The notes under the pieces were generated by a model that was given only the letters and a program-made list of their open reading frames with translations, was not told the origin of the DNA and searched no databases. From NCBI RefSeq assembly GCF_027943255.1, contig NC_072894.1:130067601-130131600 (forward strand): a stretch of DNA of 64,000 nucleotides, read 5' to 3'. The stretch's first letter is position 1, and every line of letters starts with the position of its first letter. The DNA comes from Anastrepha obliqua (taxonomy: Eukaryota; Arthropoda; Insecta; Diptera; Tephritidae). The translations under genes and the position numbers were made by a program. Positions 23,480-35,800 of this stretch are shown piece after piece.

Positions 23480-23860
23480 TTAATATAATATTAAAATAGA
23501 AATTGTGAATGGCTTTTATTGCGCCGATACTGTAACATCTAATTACGTGCAATTTTGGTTTCTTCGATTCCGTTCAGGCATTTTTGATGTTAAAGAAAAT
23601 GTCGCTAATGTCGATCAAACCATAGAAATAATCGAAGTTTACCTACATGTTAGTGGCCGTATCGTTGCCCAGGAGCTTGTGGTCGGTCATAAAACAGTTT
23701 TAAAGCATTTGCGCAAAAATAATAGATATCTTTTTCCCCAAACTAATATTGAATTTAAAAAAGTTGAAGTATTAACCGATTTATCGCAACTTAATGTGGC
23801 TGGCAGTTTTCATTCCAAGCACAGCTCGGCGACATCTATCGGTAGCGTTTGCAAATAAAG
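23480..23860 (+). mobile_element. Mariner relic (D34D-type family), fragment
   Basis: Translated pieces NYVQFWFLRFRSGIFDVK, ENVANVDQTIEIIEVYLHVS and AQELVVGHKTVLKHLRKNN match the N-terminal DNA-binding part of a mariner transposase. Related relics lie at 48046-48525 and 56571-57017. The segment between IFDVK and ENV is shortened and the catalytic domain is absent. Confidence 0.65.
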
Positions 23861-24799
23861 TTTCTTTTCGTTTGTGCGCATAGCCAAGACATTGTGACAG
23901 TTCATTACAGCTATTCGCCGGTAGGCTATGAAAATCTCAGTTTCGGTAACATTTGTTTTATTTTATGCCCTCCAATAATTTTCTCGCTGAAAATGCTGAA
24001 TACGAATTAAAAAAATTCTTTGCTATTATTTTTATGATTATCGTTAATTCTTATTGATTTTACCTCATCCATTTTGACCTCCGCAGATGGAAATTTATAC
24101 TGCATTTTTTGTTGCATAATGTCAAACGTATGGCCAAATACTAATGCGCCGCGAAGAAGTTAGAGTACATAACATTCTAAAGCTGGGCAGGACTGAGAAA
24201 GTTTTATCAATTCTAATTATCCCTGAAATGTGAATGACACTGGGGAAATCCCCAAATAAGGTGAGTCCTCTCTTTTCCTCCTTAGTAAAGATACTTGATA
24301 CCTTGGTATTCCTAGCTCTCTTGGAAGTGATGAAAAATGAAAGAGTACCACAGAGTAGTCCGCTCTCTACACTCTTCTATAACTCCTATATGTAGATACG
24401 TCGAAAGTCCAACGAAAATTGATCCACATATTTTATTAATCTCGCGTGCTGTCGATTGTTCATTGGTGCTTGGCAACACTTACTTTTCCCAACTTTATCG
24501 GTTTTTTACTGCTAGGAGATTACGTACGAAATTAATTTGCCGGTGCGAATTTTTCGCAACATGGATGATGGAGATCAACTTGGAACTTCGCATGTCGGTT
24601 GACGTCGCACCATTACTGACTGTAAATACGCCTAAAGTCTTAAAATCACTAGTTGGCACTACTTGAGGCAAAGACAAAGAAACGAATCAAGAAATACGAG
24701 TGAAAATACAAATCTGTCACTTAGGATAGCTACGGTTTGCATTCTGAGACCGTCCGGACACCGCCTCTACAGTGAGGCTATCATATCGCAAAATTCCAG
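23861..24799. other. Intergenic; no gene recognised
   Basis: A 109-residue open frame at 24337-24666 has no family features and is not called. Confidence 0.35.
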
Positions 24800-24809
24800 T
24801 CAAGAAGCT

Positions 24810-25060
24810 ATATAAAATGCTTAGCTAGAAGTTTCTGTAAAGATATTATCAGAGTGTCCTTCCCAGAATACACAATCTAAGTCCTGCGCTGTCTCCTAAG
24901 CACATCAGAAGGAACCTCATTGAAATGAAAAAGGACGTTCAGTAATACGTCGGCCAACAGCTGGGTCTGGCGGACTATCGACAGGTAATTAACGATATTC
25001 ATCTAATCAGAGACGCAGAGGAAGAGTTGTAGTGGCTTTGTAAGACTGTTGACATTACTA
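24810..25060 (+). repeat. Possible LINE C-terminal fragment
   Basis: Frames give HIRRNLIEMKKDVQ, then YVGQQLGLADYRQVINDIH and LIRDAEEEL. This resembles a segment near the C-terminus of Jockey/I-type LINE proteins in flies. Stops interrupt it. The identification is tentative. Confidence 0.35.
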
Positions 25061-25089
25061 TCTGCCCATCTAATACCCTCTCCCTTTAG

Positions 25090-27150
25090 TTCCACCCGTG
25101 GAAACAGTAGTGGCAGTACGACATAGCTTCGTCTAGTTTTGTCCTCGCTGGTAGCGTCTGTCTTTATTTGTTGACCAGGACTTGACTTCATAATTGCATT
25201 TGTGCTTCTTTGAGCTGTTCACATTCATATTGTGCTTAGGCGATCACTTTGAGCAATATTTAAATTTTTTTGCACAACTTTCGAGGTTATATTTCTTTTG
25301 TATGACTGCAGAAATCGAGTTGGGCCTTTTGGAATCAAAGTTACGTAATATATCTGCTTAAATTAAAGAATTAAGCGCCGGCCTTGTAAGAGCTCACTAA
25401 AACATGAGTCGATTAATTTAGTAATGAGGACGTGAAGTTTATCACACCGCCAGGGACAAGTCTTTTATCGTGATCTTAAAAATTTGATAGGCGAATACAC
25501 CACATCCATAACGCGACTAATAAAGGCGGCATGATTTTAACCCTTTTCTAAGCAAAAATAATAATAGATAATTAATTCCGGAAAGGATAACAAATTTTAA
25601 GTGATAAACCAGACATTTTAGCTAAAAATTATGCGTAAAATAAAATTACGACGGCACACGTGCGCCTGCAGCATCTCAATGCGGCAAAAGTTATGAACCA
25701 GTTTTGGGGTTAAAAGAGATAAAATCGCATGGCACGGAAGTGGCAAATGAATGGCGTGCACATGCGGTAGTGCAAATAAAGCAAAATTTGATAATAAAAA
25801 TGTAAAAATTTCGTACGCATGTGGCGCTGGGCTGCATCCCCCAGAACTCACCACCAAATACGAAATTAATATTTCCTTCAGTTGAGTAATTAAAAATTTT
25901 CTACTTCACCACCTCACGCTTTATTAAAAATTGGACACGGTTGTGACATTGGACATTGGCGACATACAGAGGTAAAATAAAGTAAGAAAAAATGCATTGA
26001 AAATGTTTTCAATTAAAAAATCTTTGCTTTTGTCGCCTTTAATTTTCGTTGCTGTGCTGCTGCCAACGGGGCGTATACGCACTGCTGATTATTTCTTGTT
26101 TATACTGATGTTGTAGGTATGCGGCATGCACCACCGGCTGATTGCAGTTGGCGGCAGCTGCTGCTGTTGTCGCTGTCGATGTCGCGAAAATGTCACCTCA
26201 ATTAAATTCTTTTTCTACACAGCGATTTCTTTCATTTGTTGTTGGAAATATTCTTTCCAGCTCGCAAACTTCTCACAGTTCAACTGTAGGTTGTCAAGGC
26301 GAGGCAGGCAGTCAGCCTCAGCCGGCAACTTTCTTGAAAATCTTTGAATTTTAGTTGCTTTTAGCGCTTTTGCTCTATTTTCTATTTCAGCGTACGAGAA
26401 TTGTTCGCCATGGCGCATTTACTTGAAAATTACTCAATGTTGCTACCGCATGTTGCTGACATTTGACGTGTTGTTTCATTTGCGATTTTTCCGCACTTTT
26501 GCTTGGCTTTCGTTGATTGTGAAAATTATTTTCTTTCTAATTTTTTTTCGCACTCATTCACTTAGTTTTTATTGGCGCTTGATTTATGGCTGCGAATTGC
26601 TTCAAAATTTACGAGTTTTTCCATTCTTTCGATTTCATTTTGTTAAGCTTTATTCTGTCTCTCCCTTAATAGGGTTTCATTAGGAGTCGCTTATGAATTC
26701 CACGCCGCACAGGTGTTGTTTGGAAATCTTGACTTTGGGGCGGGGAAAGTGAAATTCCGGGTGGGTGGGAATCGCACATTGAGAGAAAGAGAAGATTTCT
26801 TAAATTTTTCTAAGGAGAGAATGGGAATGTAAATTCGTCAACGCATTCGCATTTAATAGAAAATAATTATACGTATTATATGTATGTATGTATGTATGCA
26901 ATGATTCGCTAAATTGATATTAAAAACAGAGGACAGATATGACAATTAATAATAGAATTTATATGCAAAATTTGTAAGTATTTTTTAAGTCCCAATACGA
27001 AACTTCGCTATTTTAAATTTTAAGAGTCTGATAAATTAAAAATTGATTGGTGAAGCCAATCATGGGTATAATTTTTTTAATTTTTTAAAACTTATTTCAG
27101 TTATCTTTGTACTAAATTTTGAAGACTCATTTAGTATAAAATAGATAAAT
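25090..27150. other. Intergenic; no gene recognised
   Basis: Two kilobases with no recognised element. A 67-residue minus-strand frame at 26215-26418 looks protein-like in composition but has no family match I know. A TATG microsatellite lies at 26878-26899. Confidence 0.35.
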
Positions 27151-27400
27151 AATTGGCGCGTACACTTCTGTTAAGTGACGAGCTCCTCCTCCTATTTGTG
27201 GTGGGCCTCTTGATGTTGTTCCACAAATGGAGGGACCTACAGTTTCAAGCCGACTCCAACGGCAGATATTTTTTATGAAGAACTTTTACATGACAGAAAT
27301 ATACTCGAAGGCTTGCCATTGCCTGCCGAGGGGCGACCGGAGATTCGAACCTACGCACTCCCGATTGGTAGTCACGTACCAACCCATTAATAAGCTGCCT
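27151..27400 (-). repeat. tRNA-derived SINE, nearly full length
   Basis: In minus orientation the copy runs from the tRNA-like head (about 27400; B box complement GATTCGAACC at 27340-27350) to the terminal GCGCCAATT at 27151. The body shares TTGTGGAACAACATCAAGAG with the other copies. Confidence 0.8.
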
Positions 27401-28973
27401 TTTTGTCAAAAAGTGTTTCAGCTTTGTGTTAATTTATAACTTTTTTATTATGTTCCCCTTTGACTGAATGCCCGCTCTTTATTTTAAGAAGGTAATTTGA
27501 AATCGAAAACTCAAAAATTACTTTATGAAATTACATTCTTAGCTAAAAGGGCAATAAATCTAAATTTCCAACGAATTTGTGTGCCAAAAGTGTAGTATGA
27601 AAAAAAAACTAACTTTTCACCCGCAAAATGAAAAGCAATACAAATAAGTACGGATAAAGCTTAGTTTAACCGCCCTTAAATTAAAGCACAATGAAACACC
27701 AAAAGTCGGCGGAATCTAAGCAAAAAATTAGGTGCGTCTGTGTGTGCATTAGGGTGAGCTGATTTTGCGACCACTCAATCGCATGGGAGAGTATGTTTGT
27801 ACTAATATCAACAACCAAAGAAATGAGTGCTAAATCAAAATATAAAAAATCTCTTAATACACAAAACGCAAAACCAACGGCGGTGACTTCGACTTTTAGA
27901 TATTTTCAAAGTTTGTTAGTTCGCATTTAACACATTTGTTAACCTTTACTTTTATGCAAATTTTTGCTCATAATTATTGCTTATACATTTTTGCTCATTT
28001 TAAATTCCTTTTTCTATAAAAAACTACGAGAGCTTACATTTCCCCCCTTCAAATTGGCCCACCCTAATGTATCTACGTGCACATTCATTCATGTACACCA
28101 CAAAAGTGCATCAAACTAATTGAAAATCATGCATCCTGATGAGATAATCCCAAGCTGCCAACAAAACAAAGGCACTTACAACAACACAACGCACAGCAAG
28201 GCAAAGGGGTGCTTAAAAATCCGAAAGCAAAAAAAGTCACAAGAAGGGCGAAAATTGTAAAATACGAAATCATTTAGCGAAACATTTATTTCATTATTAC
28301 CCTTGACGTTGGGTTATTGTGGTAGCGCAGCGCTCCAACTCGCACGCATCGAGGGCAATAGCAACAAGGCATGGATAAATGACTAAACGCTTGCAAAACA
28401 GTTACATACTGACAGTTTATGTTTGCGTCAAGAAGTACGGCGCATTACCGACAAAAAAGTCCAAAAATCCACAATGTGGCACCCTCTGGAAGTCAACTCG
28501 CACTTGCCGCCCCACACACACACTTTGCTTTCCACAACGCGGTTAAGGGCCGGAAAGCGAAACGGAACTGATTTTGCCTTGCGTGTATACAAACCGCCCA
28601 AAACAAGGCATTGAACAACTGGATGAGCTAAACGCCGCAATCACCCACTTGATCACTGTTTTCACCCCCTTCCATAGAGGGTGGTCTGCCGCTTTGTTTG
28701 ACAACAATTGTAACAACACTGACTACAACTACAAATATGTACACCAAATAATACTTGGCATATGCATGTAATTGTAGACCAACAACAAAAAAACTTCAAT
28801 ATTATTTTCATTGTGTGTAAAACTATAAATGCGCAACGCAGAAACCATCCAACTGCTACACCGCCCCGTCGTACACTTCTCTAAATCATCCACATCCGCT
28901 GCATTTAGCACCAATACTCCGTTACTTTTGCTTCTCGGCTTCGTCGCTGTGCGCACTCAACTCAGCTGGCATC
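27401..28973. other. Intergenic; no gene recognised
   Basis: No exon or complete element can be supported. Open frames around 28423-28640 overlap on both strands and lack family features. Confidence 0.4.
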
Positions 28974-28977
28974 TTAA

Positions 28978-29218
28978 CCCTTAACTGGTATCGTAAATTT
29001 GACTAACGAAACTAGTGAACTATTAAAATTAGATTCTAGGATACAAATGTCTACAATTTTTTTCAAGAATTATTTTGATAGGACAAATAACAAGCTTGTT
29101 TTATGAAATTAATAAGTTTTTAATCATATACTTCAATAAAATAAAATTTATAATAATCATAATTCAAAAAAAATAAAACGCGTGGGGGCTGCGCGGCCCC
29201 CACGATACCAGTTAAGGG
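28978..29218. mobile_element. piggyBac-type MITE
   Basis: A 241-bp element lies between TTAA duplications (28974-28977 and 29219-29222). It has perfect 17-bp terminal inverted repeats, CCCTTAACTGGTATCGT. TTAA targets and CCC-starting ends define piggyBac elements. Next to the right repeat is a GC-rich palindrome with arms CGTGGGGGC (29181-29189) and GCCCCCACG (29196-29204) around a 6-base loop. The interior is AT-rich and non-coding. Confidence 0.85.
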
Positions 29219-29222
29219 TTAA

Positions 29223-30895
29223 TTTGGGCATTCGGTTTTTTGCGAGCAGTAGTGCCTTTTGTGTATTTCTGGTTGGCACAAAGTCGGGACAATTCGCTTA
29301 CAATATGCATTGAGATGAAACTAGTTTCATACGAAGCTATTTTATGATTGTTACTGGACTAGTAAAAATTGATATAGAATGAAGGAGTAGTGAGGCGACC
29401 CAGCTCAAAGAATCATGGCATTGTTAACTAGTGAGAATATTTCTTTTACACAGATGACGTACTCAATTTTTTGCAGTGCAAAATAACCTGCATTATTTTT
29501 ATGAAGTCAATATTCATATGTACCTCATGTGCCTGCCTGTAAAATGACATTATTTGTTGTTCGATGTGTGCACAAATTTGAAAACTTATGAAATAAATGG
29601 ACTAAAACAGGTTTCGGCGCAATAATATTTCGGCAAAACATGTAAAATGGCACTTTGATGTCGATGAAAAATAATTTCAGAAGAGTCAACTCTTGGAAAT
29701 ATTTAAAAGTAATGATGAAATTGGTAGACATACACATGTACATACGTATGTCCAGGAGGGAAATTTCATTTCAAAGGCATCCACTCTCAAAAAACTTCCC
29801 CAGCTTATAATTTTTTAAACCCTTAACCCTTTCCACTACGCTAGGCAACATTAAACACATTAGACACGCTAATTCGCTTAATGGCAAATAAATAAATGCA
29901 TCTAGCAGCGGGCAGACAATTGCGTGAATCTGGCCGGGAGGAAAGAGTTATTTATGGTCGGCCTTTCATTACAAATGATAAACACCGATGAGGCAATGCA
30001 CTGATTTTCCACTTAGTCCGCAGGCCAACATCCGACATCCAACATCGATGGAATGATGACACCAGCGTAAATTAAATAAATAAAAGTGCAGCAACAACGA
30101 CAAGCAATAAAACAATCGTATTTACTAAATTAAAGTGAAAAGAAGAAGAGGATGAGAAAGCAGCAGCACAAAAGGATACCCGCTGAGTGTTTGACTCCAC
30201 TTTCAATACGCTCACTTAAGCGTGCAACCAAGCGGAACGGAGCTGCAGGATAATGACAATAACGGCAATGGCAATGGCAATGGCAAAGGCAAATACAAAG
30301 CCAAATGGTGTGAGTACGAGAGGGGAGTAGGAAAGTTAGCGAGCGGCGAGTAAATAGAAATAATGAAATATAGACATTCGAGCAAGTGAGGAGGTAAATT
30401 GTCAATAACAAGTGGCTGGGGGAGCCTGTAACTGTGTAACTGTGACTGTTTGCGCATTTGCGCTGTTCGTATGTTGCAGGAACTTGCCGTTGTTGTTAGT
30501 TTGTTTTTGATTTTGATTTTAATTATGGTGCGTGAGTGTGGGTGTGGAAATGAGAAATGATATCTATTAAAGGGAAAAGGATGAGTTGGCTGGACGATCA
30601 AATATAAATAAATTCAAATAAAATCAATGAGATGGTTCGGAGATGAGTGGGCGAAATTATTTTCGTTTTGTATTTGCTTTGTTGGCAGCCAAATATTGGC
30701 TTTGGTGAGGTGTGTGGATATGCTCTTATTACACTGTGCGACAATACTTCACTTTTTTCTCAAACACATGGGTATAACGGGCTATATAGCAATAACCTCT
30801 TGCGGTTTTAGTTATTCATCAGCAAGTCAGGTTAGTTTTTATAAGGGCCCCAAAGTTTAACGAACTCAGGACACAGTATTCCAAACATTATTGTT
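29223..30895. other. Intergenic with a GGCAAT microsatellite
   Basis: About four copies of GGCAAT lie at 30264-30286. Overlapping minus-strand frames here are low-complexity translations of it. No gene is recognised. Confidence 0.4.
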
Positions 30896-30897
30896 TA

Positions 30898-32126
30898 CAC
30901 CACTTTGCATAATTATAGGCGCACAATAATTTTTCTTATATTTTTTTTATTTTTTGGAGAAAATATTTTTGTGTTAAGAGAAACAATTTCGCATTACAAG
31001 CAACAAAAACAACATCATTTGTATTAGGCGAGAAGAGAGTAGACAAATATAACAGTTACAAAATTATAAAAGCTTAGAAGAAATTACGAAATGTAGAAAT
31101 TTGAAGGTGCTTTGACATTTTAATAACAAAATGCCACGTGGCACCTACAGAAATAGAAAAGGTACAATTTTAACTTTTGCTTCCGGAAAAAAGGCATTTC
31201 AGGAAGTGGACCGCCTAAAAGGAAGAAGTGATTGTGTCATGCAAATTACAAAAAAAAAAAGAAAAAAATTACGTAGCAACAAATAATCAGTGTGGATGAA
31301 AACAAATTCTAAACACCCGTGAAGTGCGAAAAGTTTCAATGTTTCTCGGGCTACGTTAAGTCGAATTTTAAAGAGTTGGAGGAGTATTAAGTTCTCTAAA
31401 TTGAAGCCACCTCCAAAACTTACCGCTGACCTCAAAATGGGACAGAAAACAGCTTTTTAAGTTTTCCAAAATTTACCTACTTTTTTAATAATATCTTTTG
31501 TGATGAAAAAAATTGAACTTAAATAGGCCAGATGGATTTAGTAAGTATTGGAAAGATTTGCGTTTACAGCCAAGATTTGCAAAAAGAATTTTTGGCGATC
31601 GACCTCTTATGTTGTAGGGAGCTTTGAGTGCACTTGGAAAAATCAAACTCCACTTCCCATCAACGAGCATGAATTCCACTTTCGGATGAATTACCGCCAT
31701 TTCTCAATGTGAATCCTGGCGAAAAACTTGTTTTGCAGTAAGATAATGCAGCATATTATTCATCTCATCGCACTTGGAATTGGTTTGATGAACAATGTGC
31801 CCCTTTCTTGGGTGGTCATCGATTTTTCCGGATCTCAGTATCAGCTCTCCGATCGAGCAGTTTATGGGGAAATAAGACGTGCCCTACAAAGGAAGAGTTG
31901 AAGTATGCCTTTCTTCATTCATGGGACTCCCTTAGCACGCAAAAGTTATTTGCTTCAATGCTGAACCGGATCTTTGACGTTATTGAAAGGAATGAAAATA
32001 CCGCACATTCTTAGGGAGAGCAAATGGAATTAAATAAAAAATACCCAAAGTGCGTTTACAATTTTCAACAGTTATATTTGCCTACTCTCTTCTTGCCTAA
32101 TACAAATTATGTTGCTTTTGTTGCTT
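30898..32126 (+). mobile_element. Tc1-like transposon relic with internal long inverted repeat
   Basis: The left end follows TA (30896-30897) and reads CACCACTTTGCATAATTATA, shared with 38651-38725. A 60-base inverted repeat lies at 30998-31057 and 32067-32126, 55 of 60 positions matching. Between them, broken frames give GALSALGKIKLHF, a WSSIFPDLSISSPIEQFMGK stretch matching the SPDLNPIENLWG region of Tc1 enzymes, and a C-terminal frame ending MLNRIFDVIERNENTAHS (stop at 32012-32014). Stops and frameshifts make it dead. The right outer end is not recognisable. Confidence 0.75.
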
Positions 32127-32616
32127 CTGAGTGTAAATTGGAAAGGAAGGATAATATGAAATTTAAAAATGCTTTCTGTTTACACTAAACTTTCATAAAG
32201 CTAGTAAAAGCATTCCTCTGAAATTTTTATCCTTATTTTCGTTGCAATTCTGGGAAAACACGACCTCTTTCTCTCATTCAGCTTTTTATTTCATTGCACT
32301 CATTATAAAATATAGTACAAACATTGGCTTCGAAGACCCCTACGTGCAAAGGTATGTCAAGAGGCCCCATAAACACCATTCATAATTTCAGTGGACTGGC
32401 TTGTATTTTCGCTGTTATCAAAGAAAAACAGTAAAACTACTGAATTTTGTCTTTGTTGACATCGATCGAACAAAATAAAAGCAAACGCATTGTTTTAGTG
32501 TGAAATCTCACATTGACAACGAGCACATACTTTAAATTGTTTGATTGATACTTTACGAGTTATCGATCACTACAGGAATCTACCCCAAACTAATATTTAT
32601 ATAAAAAAAAAAAAAA

Positions 32617-32806
32617 TAATTGGCGCGTACACTTCTGTTAGGTGTTTGGCCGAGCTCCTCCTCCTATTTGTGGTGTGCGTCTTGATGTTGTTCCACAAAT
32701 GGAGGGACCTACAGTTTCAAACTTTCTGACTTTTTATGAAAAGATAAAGGCTTGTGGGATAATATCAAGACGTTCGCCACAAATTGGAGGCGACGATCGG
32801 CCACAA
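32617..32806. repeat. Two SINE fragments back to back (inverted pair)
   Basis: A minus-strand SINE tail runs from GCGCCAATT (32617) through TTGTTCCACAAATGGAGGGA to about 32723. A plus-strand fragment with AATATCAAGACGTTCGCC and the GGAGGCGACGATCGGCC end follows at about 32756-32806. The pair forms an imperfect palindrome. Confidence 0.65.
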
Positions 32807-32810
32807 CAGC

Positions 32811-35800
32811 TACTAAAGTATTTCTGCATCAGTTAAAAATTTATATAAAATATTAATTTACAAATTTTATTTAACTTTTTTTTATAAAAACTTCGTTTAC
32901 GTTATAGATTTTCGGAGCGTTATCGCTGCACATCTACCAAATATCCCCCCTTATCAACGCCTTTCATAACCTGGAAAATTGGGAACAATGGGCCAATTAC
33001 CTGCCTGCAATTTGAAAAACAACTTTAGGATTTATGCGCTGCGACAATCTGTTTTACACAAGCACATATTCACATACATACTTACACAATTCCATATTAC
33101 GTTAGCTACAAATTTCGGTTGATTTATTTCATATGCAATCACTTACGCGCTTAGACCTACTTTCTCCAGCGCCGCAAGGCTCTCTACTCCGCTTATTTTC
33201 TCATTACCGCCCTCTTGCCTCTTCTTCCTAACAATCTAAATACCTGTCTCAAATAATTTCGCACTTCAATTAAATTTGTGCGCTGGAGACTGCTGTGGTG
33301 CACGACAGCCGCCTGAAGCGTCTTATGGAGCCCTCTGCTATTAACGCGTGGCAAATAAAAATAAAATTAAATTAAAATCACATCGCACATTGTAAAGTGG
33401 CCAATTAAATTGTTATTACGCGGCGCCCTAAATACGCTTATTACCATCAGCGAAACGATTGCGCGTCGAAGTGCCTCGCATAGCTCGCTGCAATGCCAAA
33501 TCATAAGTAGAAGTGGGCATTGTGTGGTTCGAGGTGAACTCAGCTGTGTGACATTTTAACGTCGATAATAAATGCTCCGGCAGCATTTGTAGCCAGCGCT
33601 GCTAGAAGATTACAGCGGTTGGGGTGCGTGCGTCGGCAATCATTTTACAAAATTTGTAACGTGCGTAAATTTTCGCAATTCCCACTGCAACTGTCGCAAC
33701 TCATTCCAACACATCATTACTTCCTTACGCAGCATAAATGGCTCAAGTCACACACACACACACACATCCTCCAACTCTCGCGCTCTCCACTATGTGCACC
33801 TGGCTAAGTGACTGAGTGGCATATTTTTAGGCGTAAAAGCGCAGCAGCTGTCTCCGGTCGTACACTCATTGTCGCAACGCAAAGTCATTGGCGTTCACAG
33901 TCTCGTCATCATCGCCATCGTCGCGTTCGCTTGTGTTTGTTGTCATCAATTTCAAATGCCAGCCAGTCATCGCCGCAAATGCCTGCCAGTGTTTGGAAAG
34001 AAGCCGAGCGGTTTAGCTTGTGAGCTTGTTAGAGACGTGTATGTTAACCTGATGCGTAATTGAATCATTTAAGCGCAATTTATTTGCCACCTCATTCCCG
34101 AGCGAGCGGCCTATCTTTAGCAAGTGGCGCTTTTCCATATTTTTGTTCCGGCTTTGGCGGTGTTGTTTACAGTCATTTCACTTGCAAATAGCAGTGAGTG
34201 TGCCTTGCTTCTTGTTGTGGGCGCGTGATATGATTGGCTGCGTCGGCCGCCTCGTTTAGTGCACTGACGCGTTGACATTTGTAATTCAATTACTTTTACT
34301 TTTTATTTGTTGTAGTTTGAGGCAAATGCTGTGCAAAGTGAGCGTAGAGCGCGTAAAAAGATGAGGTGCTGGGCGGAGGTCGAAGGTGGAAATTGCGCGA
34401 GATTTTGCGATGACAAATTGATGCAGTCAATCTTGAGACATGTCGCGCACATGAAATCGTTAATACGAAGCGTTTTTTGTTTTTTGGAATTTATAGCTCT
34501 ATTGAAATGCGCAAAAGCTTTATTGAAAAATGTTTCGCAAGATGCTGAAATGGAAGCAAAATATGAATTTTTTGCACTAAAGAGACTAATTCAACGATCA
34601 TAAAAATAAAAAAAAAACAACATACGGTTTTAGGAATTCCATGTTTCATTACCGCCAACTCACGGCCTACAACCAATCGGCCTCTTTGTGTATTAACCGG
34701 CAAAACGACTGGCCGGAGCTTTAATAGTTAAAGATTATCATCAAATATTTTCTATGACAAAACAGAAAGCCTTCAACAACTGTAGGATCCGGAGAATACA
34801 GTCCACAGCAACCAATCAATCAGCTCAATTAAACTACATCTGAAGTCACATCGTATGTTGTTTCCTACTGTATGCCCAGTAGATTGCATTGCCCCGACGG
34901 ATGCGTACCGTGTAGGTATTATATAGGATAAAAAATATATGCTCAAAGGAAGCTCAGTTATGGTCATTTCATTCATCCGAGAGTCTTGTTAATGAGTAAC
35001 AAACTTCGTTGATAAACATCGTAGGAGTAACCGCTGCAAGCCGAGCCGCCTCTCAGGTACGCCAAAAGTCATAGATGTCAACTCAGTGACGAAATCGGAG
35101 TCTACAACAAATATTCACTAGACCCTATGGAATATTAATAGGCGACATCACCAAGAAACTCTTACCATTTTCAATACTCTAGCACCTTGAACACCGTTAG
35201 CAGAGACCAATTACCACACGTCGCAAACTATTGTAAAAGCTTCAGCTACCCAGAAAGACTTGCTTTAAAGCAACATACGCACTCAACATATACGCACTGA
35301 CATATGGTGAAGGAACTTCGCATGATTACTTAAACTCAATCACTTAACACCTTTCACCCTTTGCTCTTCATTATCTAAGCCTACTGGTTTAAAAGACTTG
35401 GACCTAAGGAAGCCTAAGTCATGTTTTCTTGGTGGCGAATACAGCTCGGTACAATACATTGCACTTGCAGAAATCGACTTCAGAATGCTCCTTAGCTGCA
35501 TAAAATATAATTCTTATATTTCTTCTTTTACCTGTTCGTAAAACCAATGGACTCTGTCCGTAGCAAAGATGCGTCAAATATTAGTGTTCAAACCAAATAT
35601 TAGTCAAACCGAAATGAAAATGATCTAAGTGTTTTCGAGGAAATTTGTATCTTTACCGCCGCTTATTTCTGCATGCAATAGCTCATTGGGCCACAAAAAT
35701 AAATTTGGCCAAAACATTAACCTAACCTAACTTCCATTTCTTATGGGCAAAAATTATAGGCAGGAATTATATAGGGTAGCACTTCCTCAAATGGAAGATG

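Noticed and set aside
26215..26418. 67-residue minus-strand frame with protein-like composition
   Set aside because: Short, no family recognised, and it overlaps two plus-strand frames in low-complexity sequence.
30130..30601. His/Cys/Leu-Pro-rich minus-strand frames
   Set aside because: Translations of the GGCAAT microsatellite and AT-rich flanks.
34331..34603. 90-residue frame with charged residues
   Set aside because: No recognisable domain, signal or splice partner.
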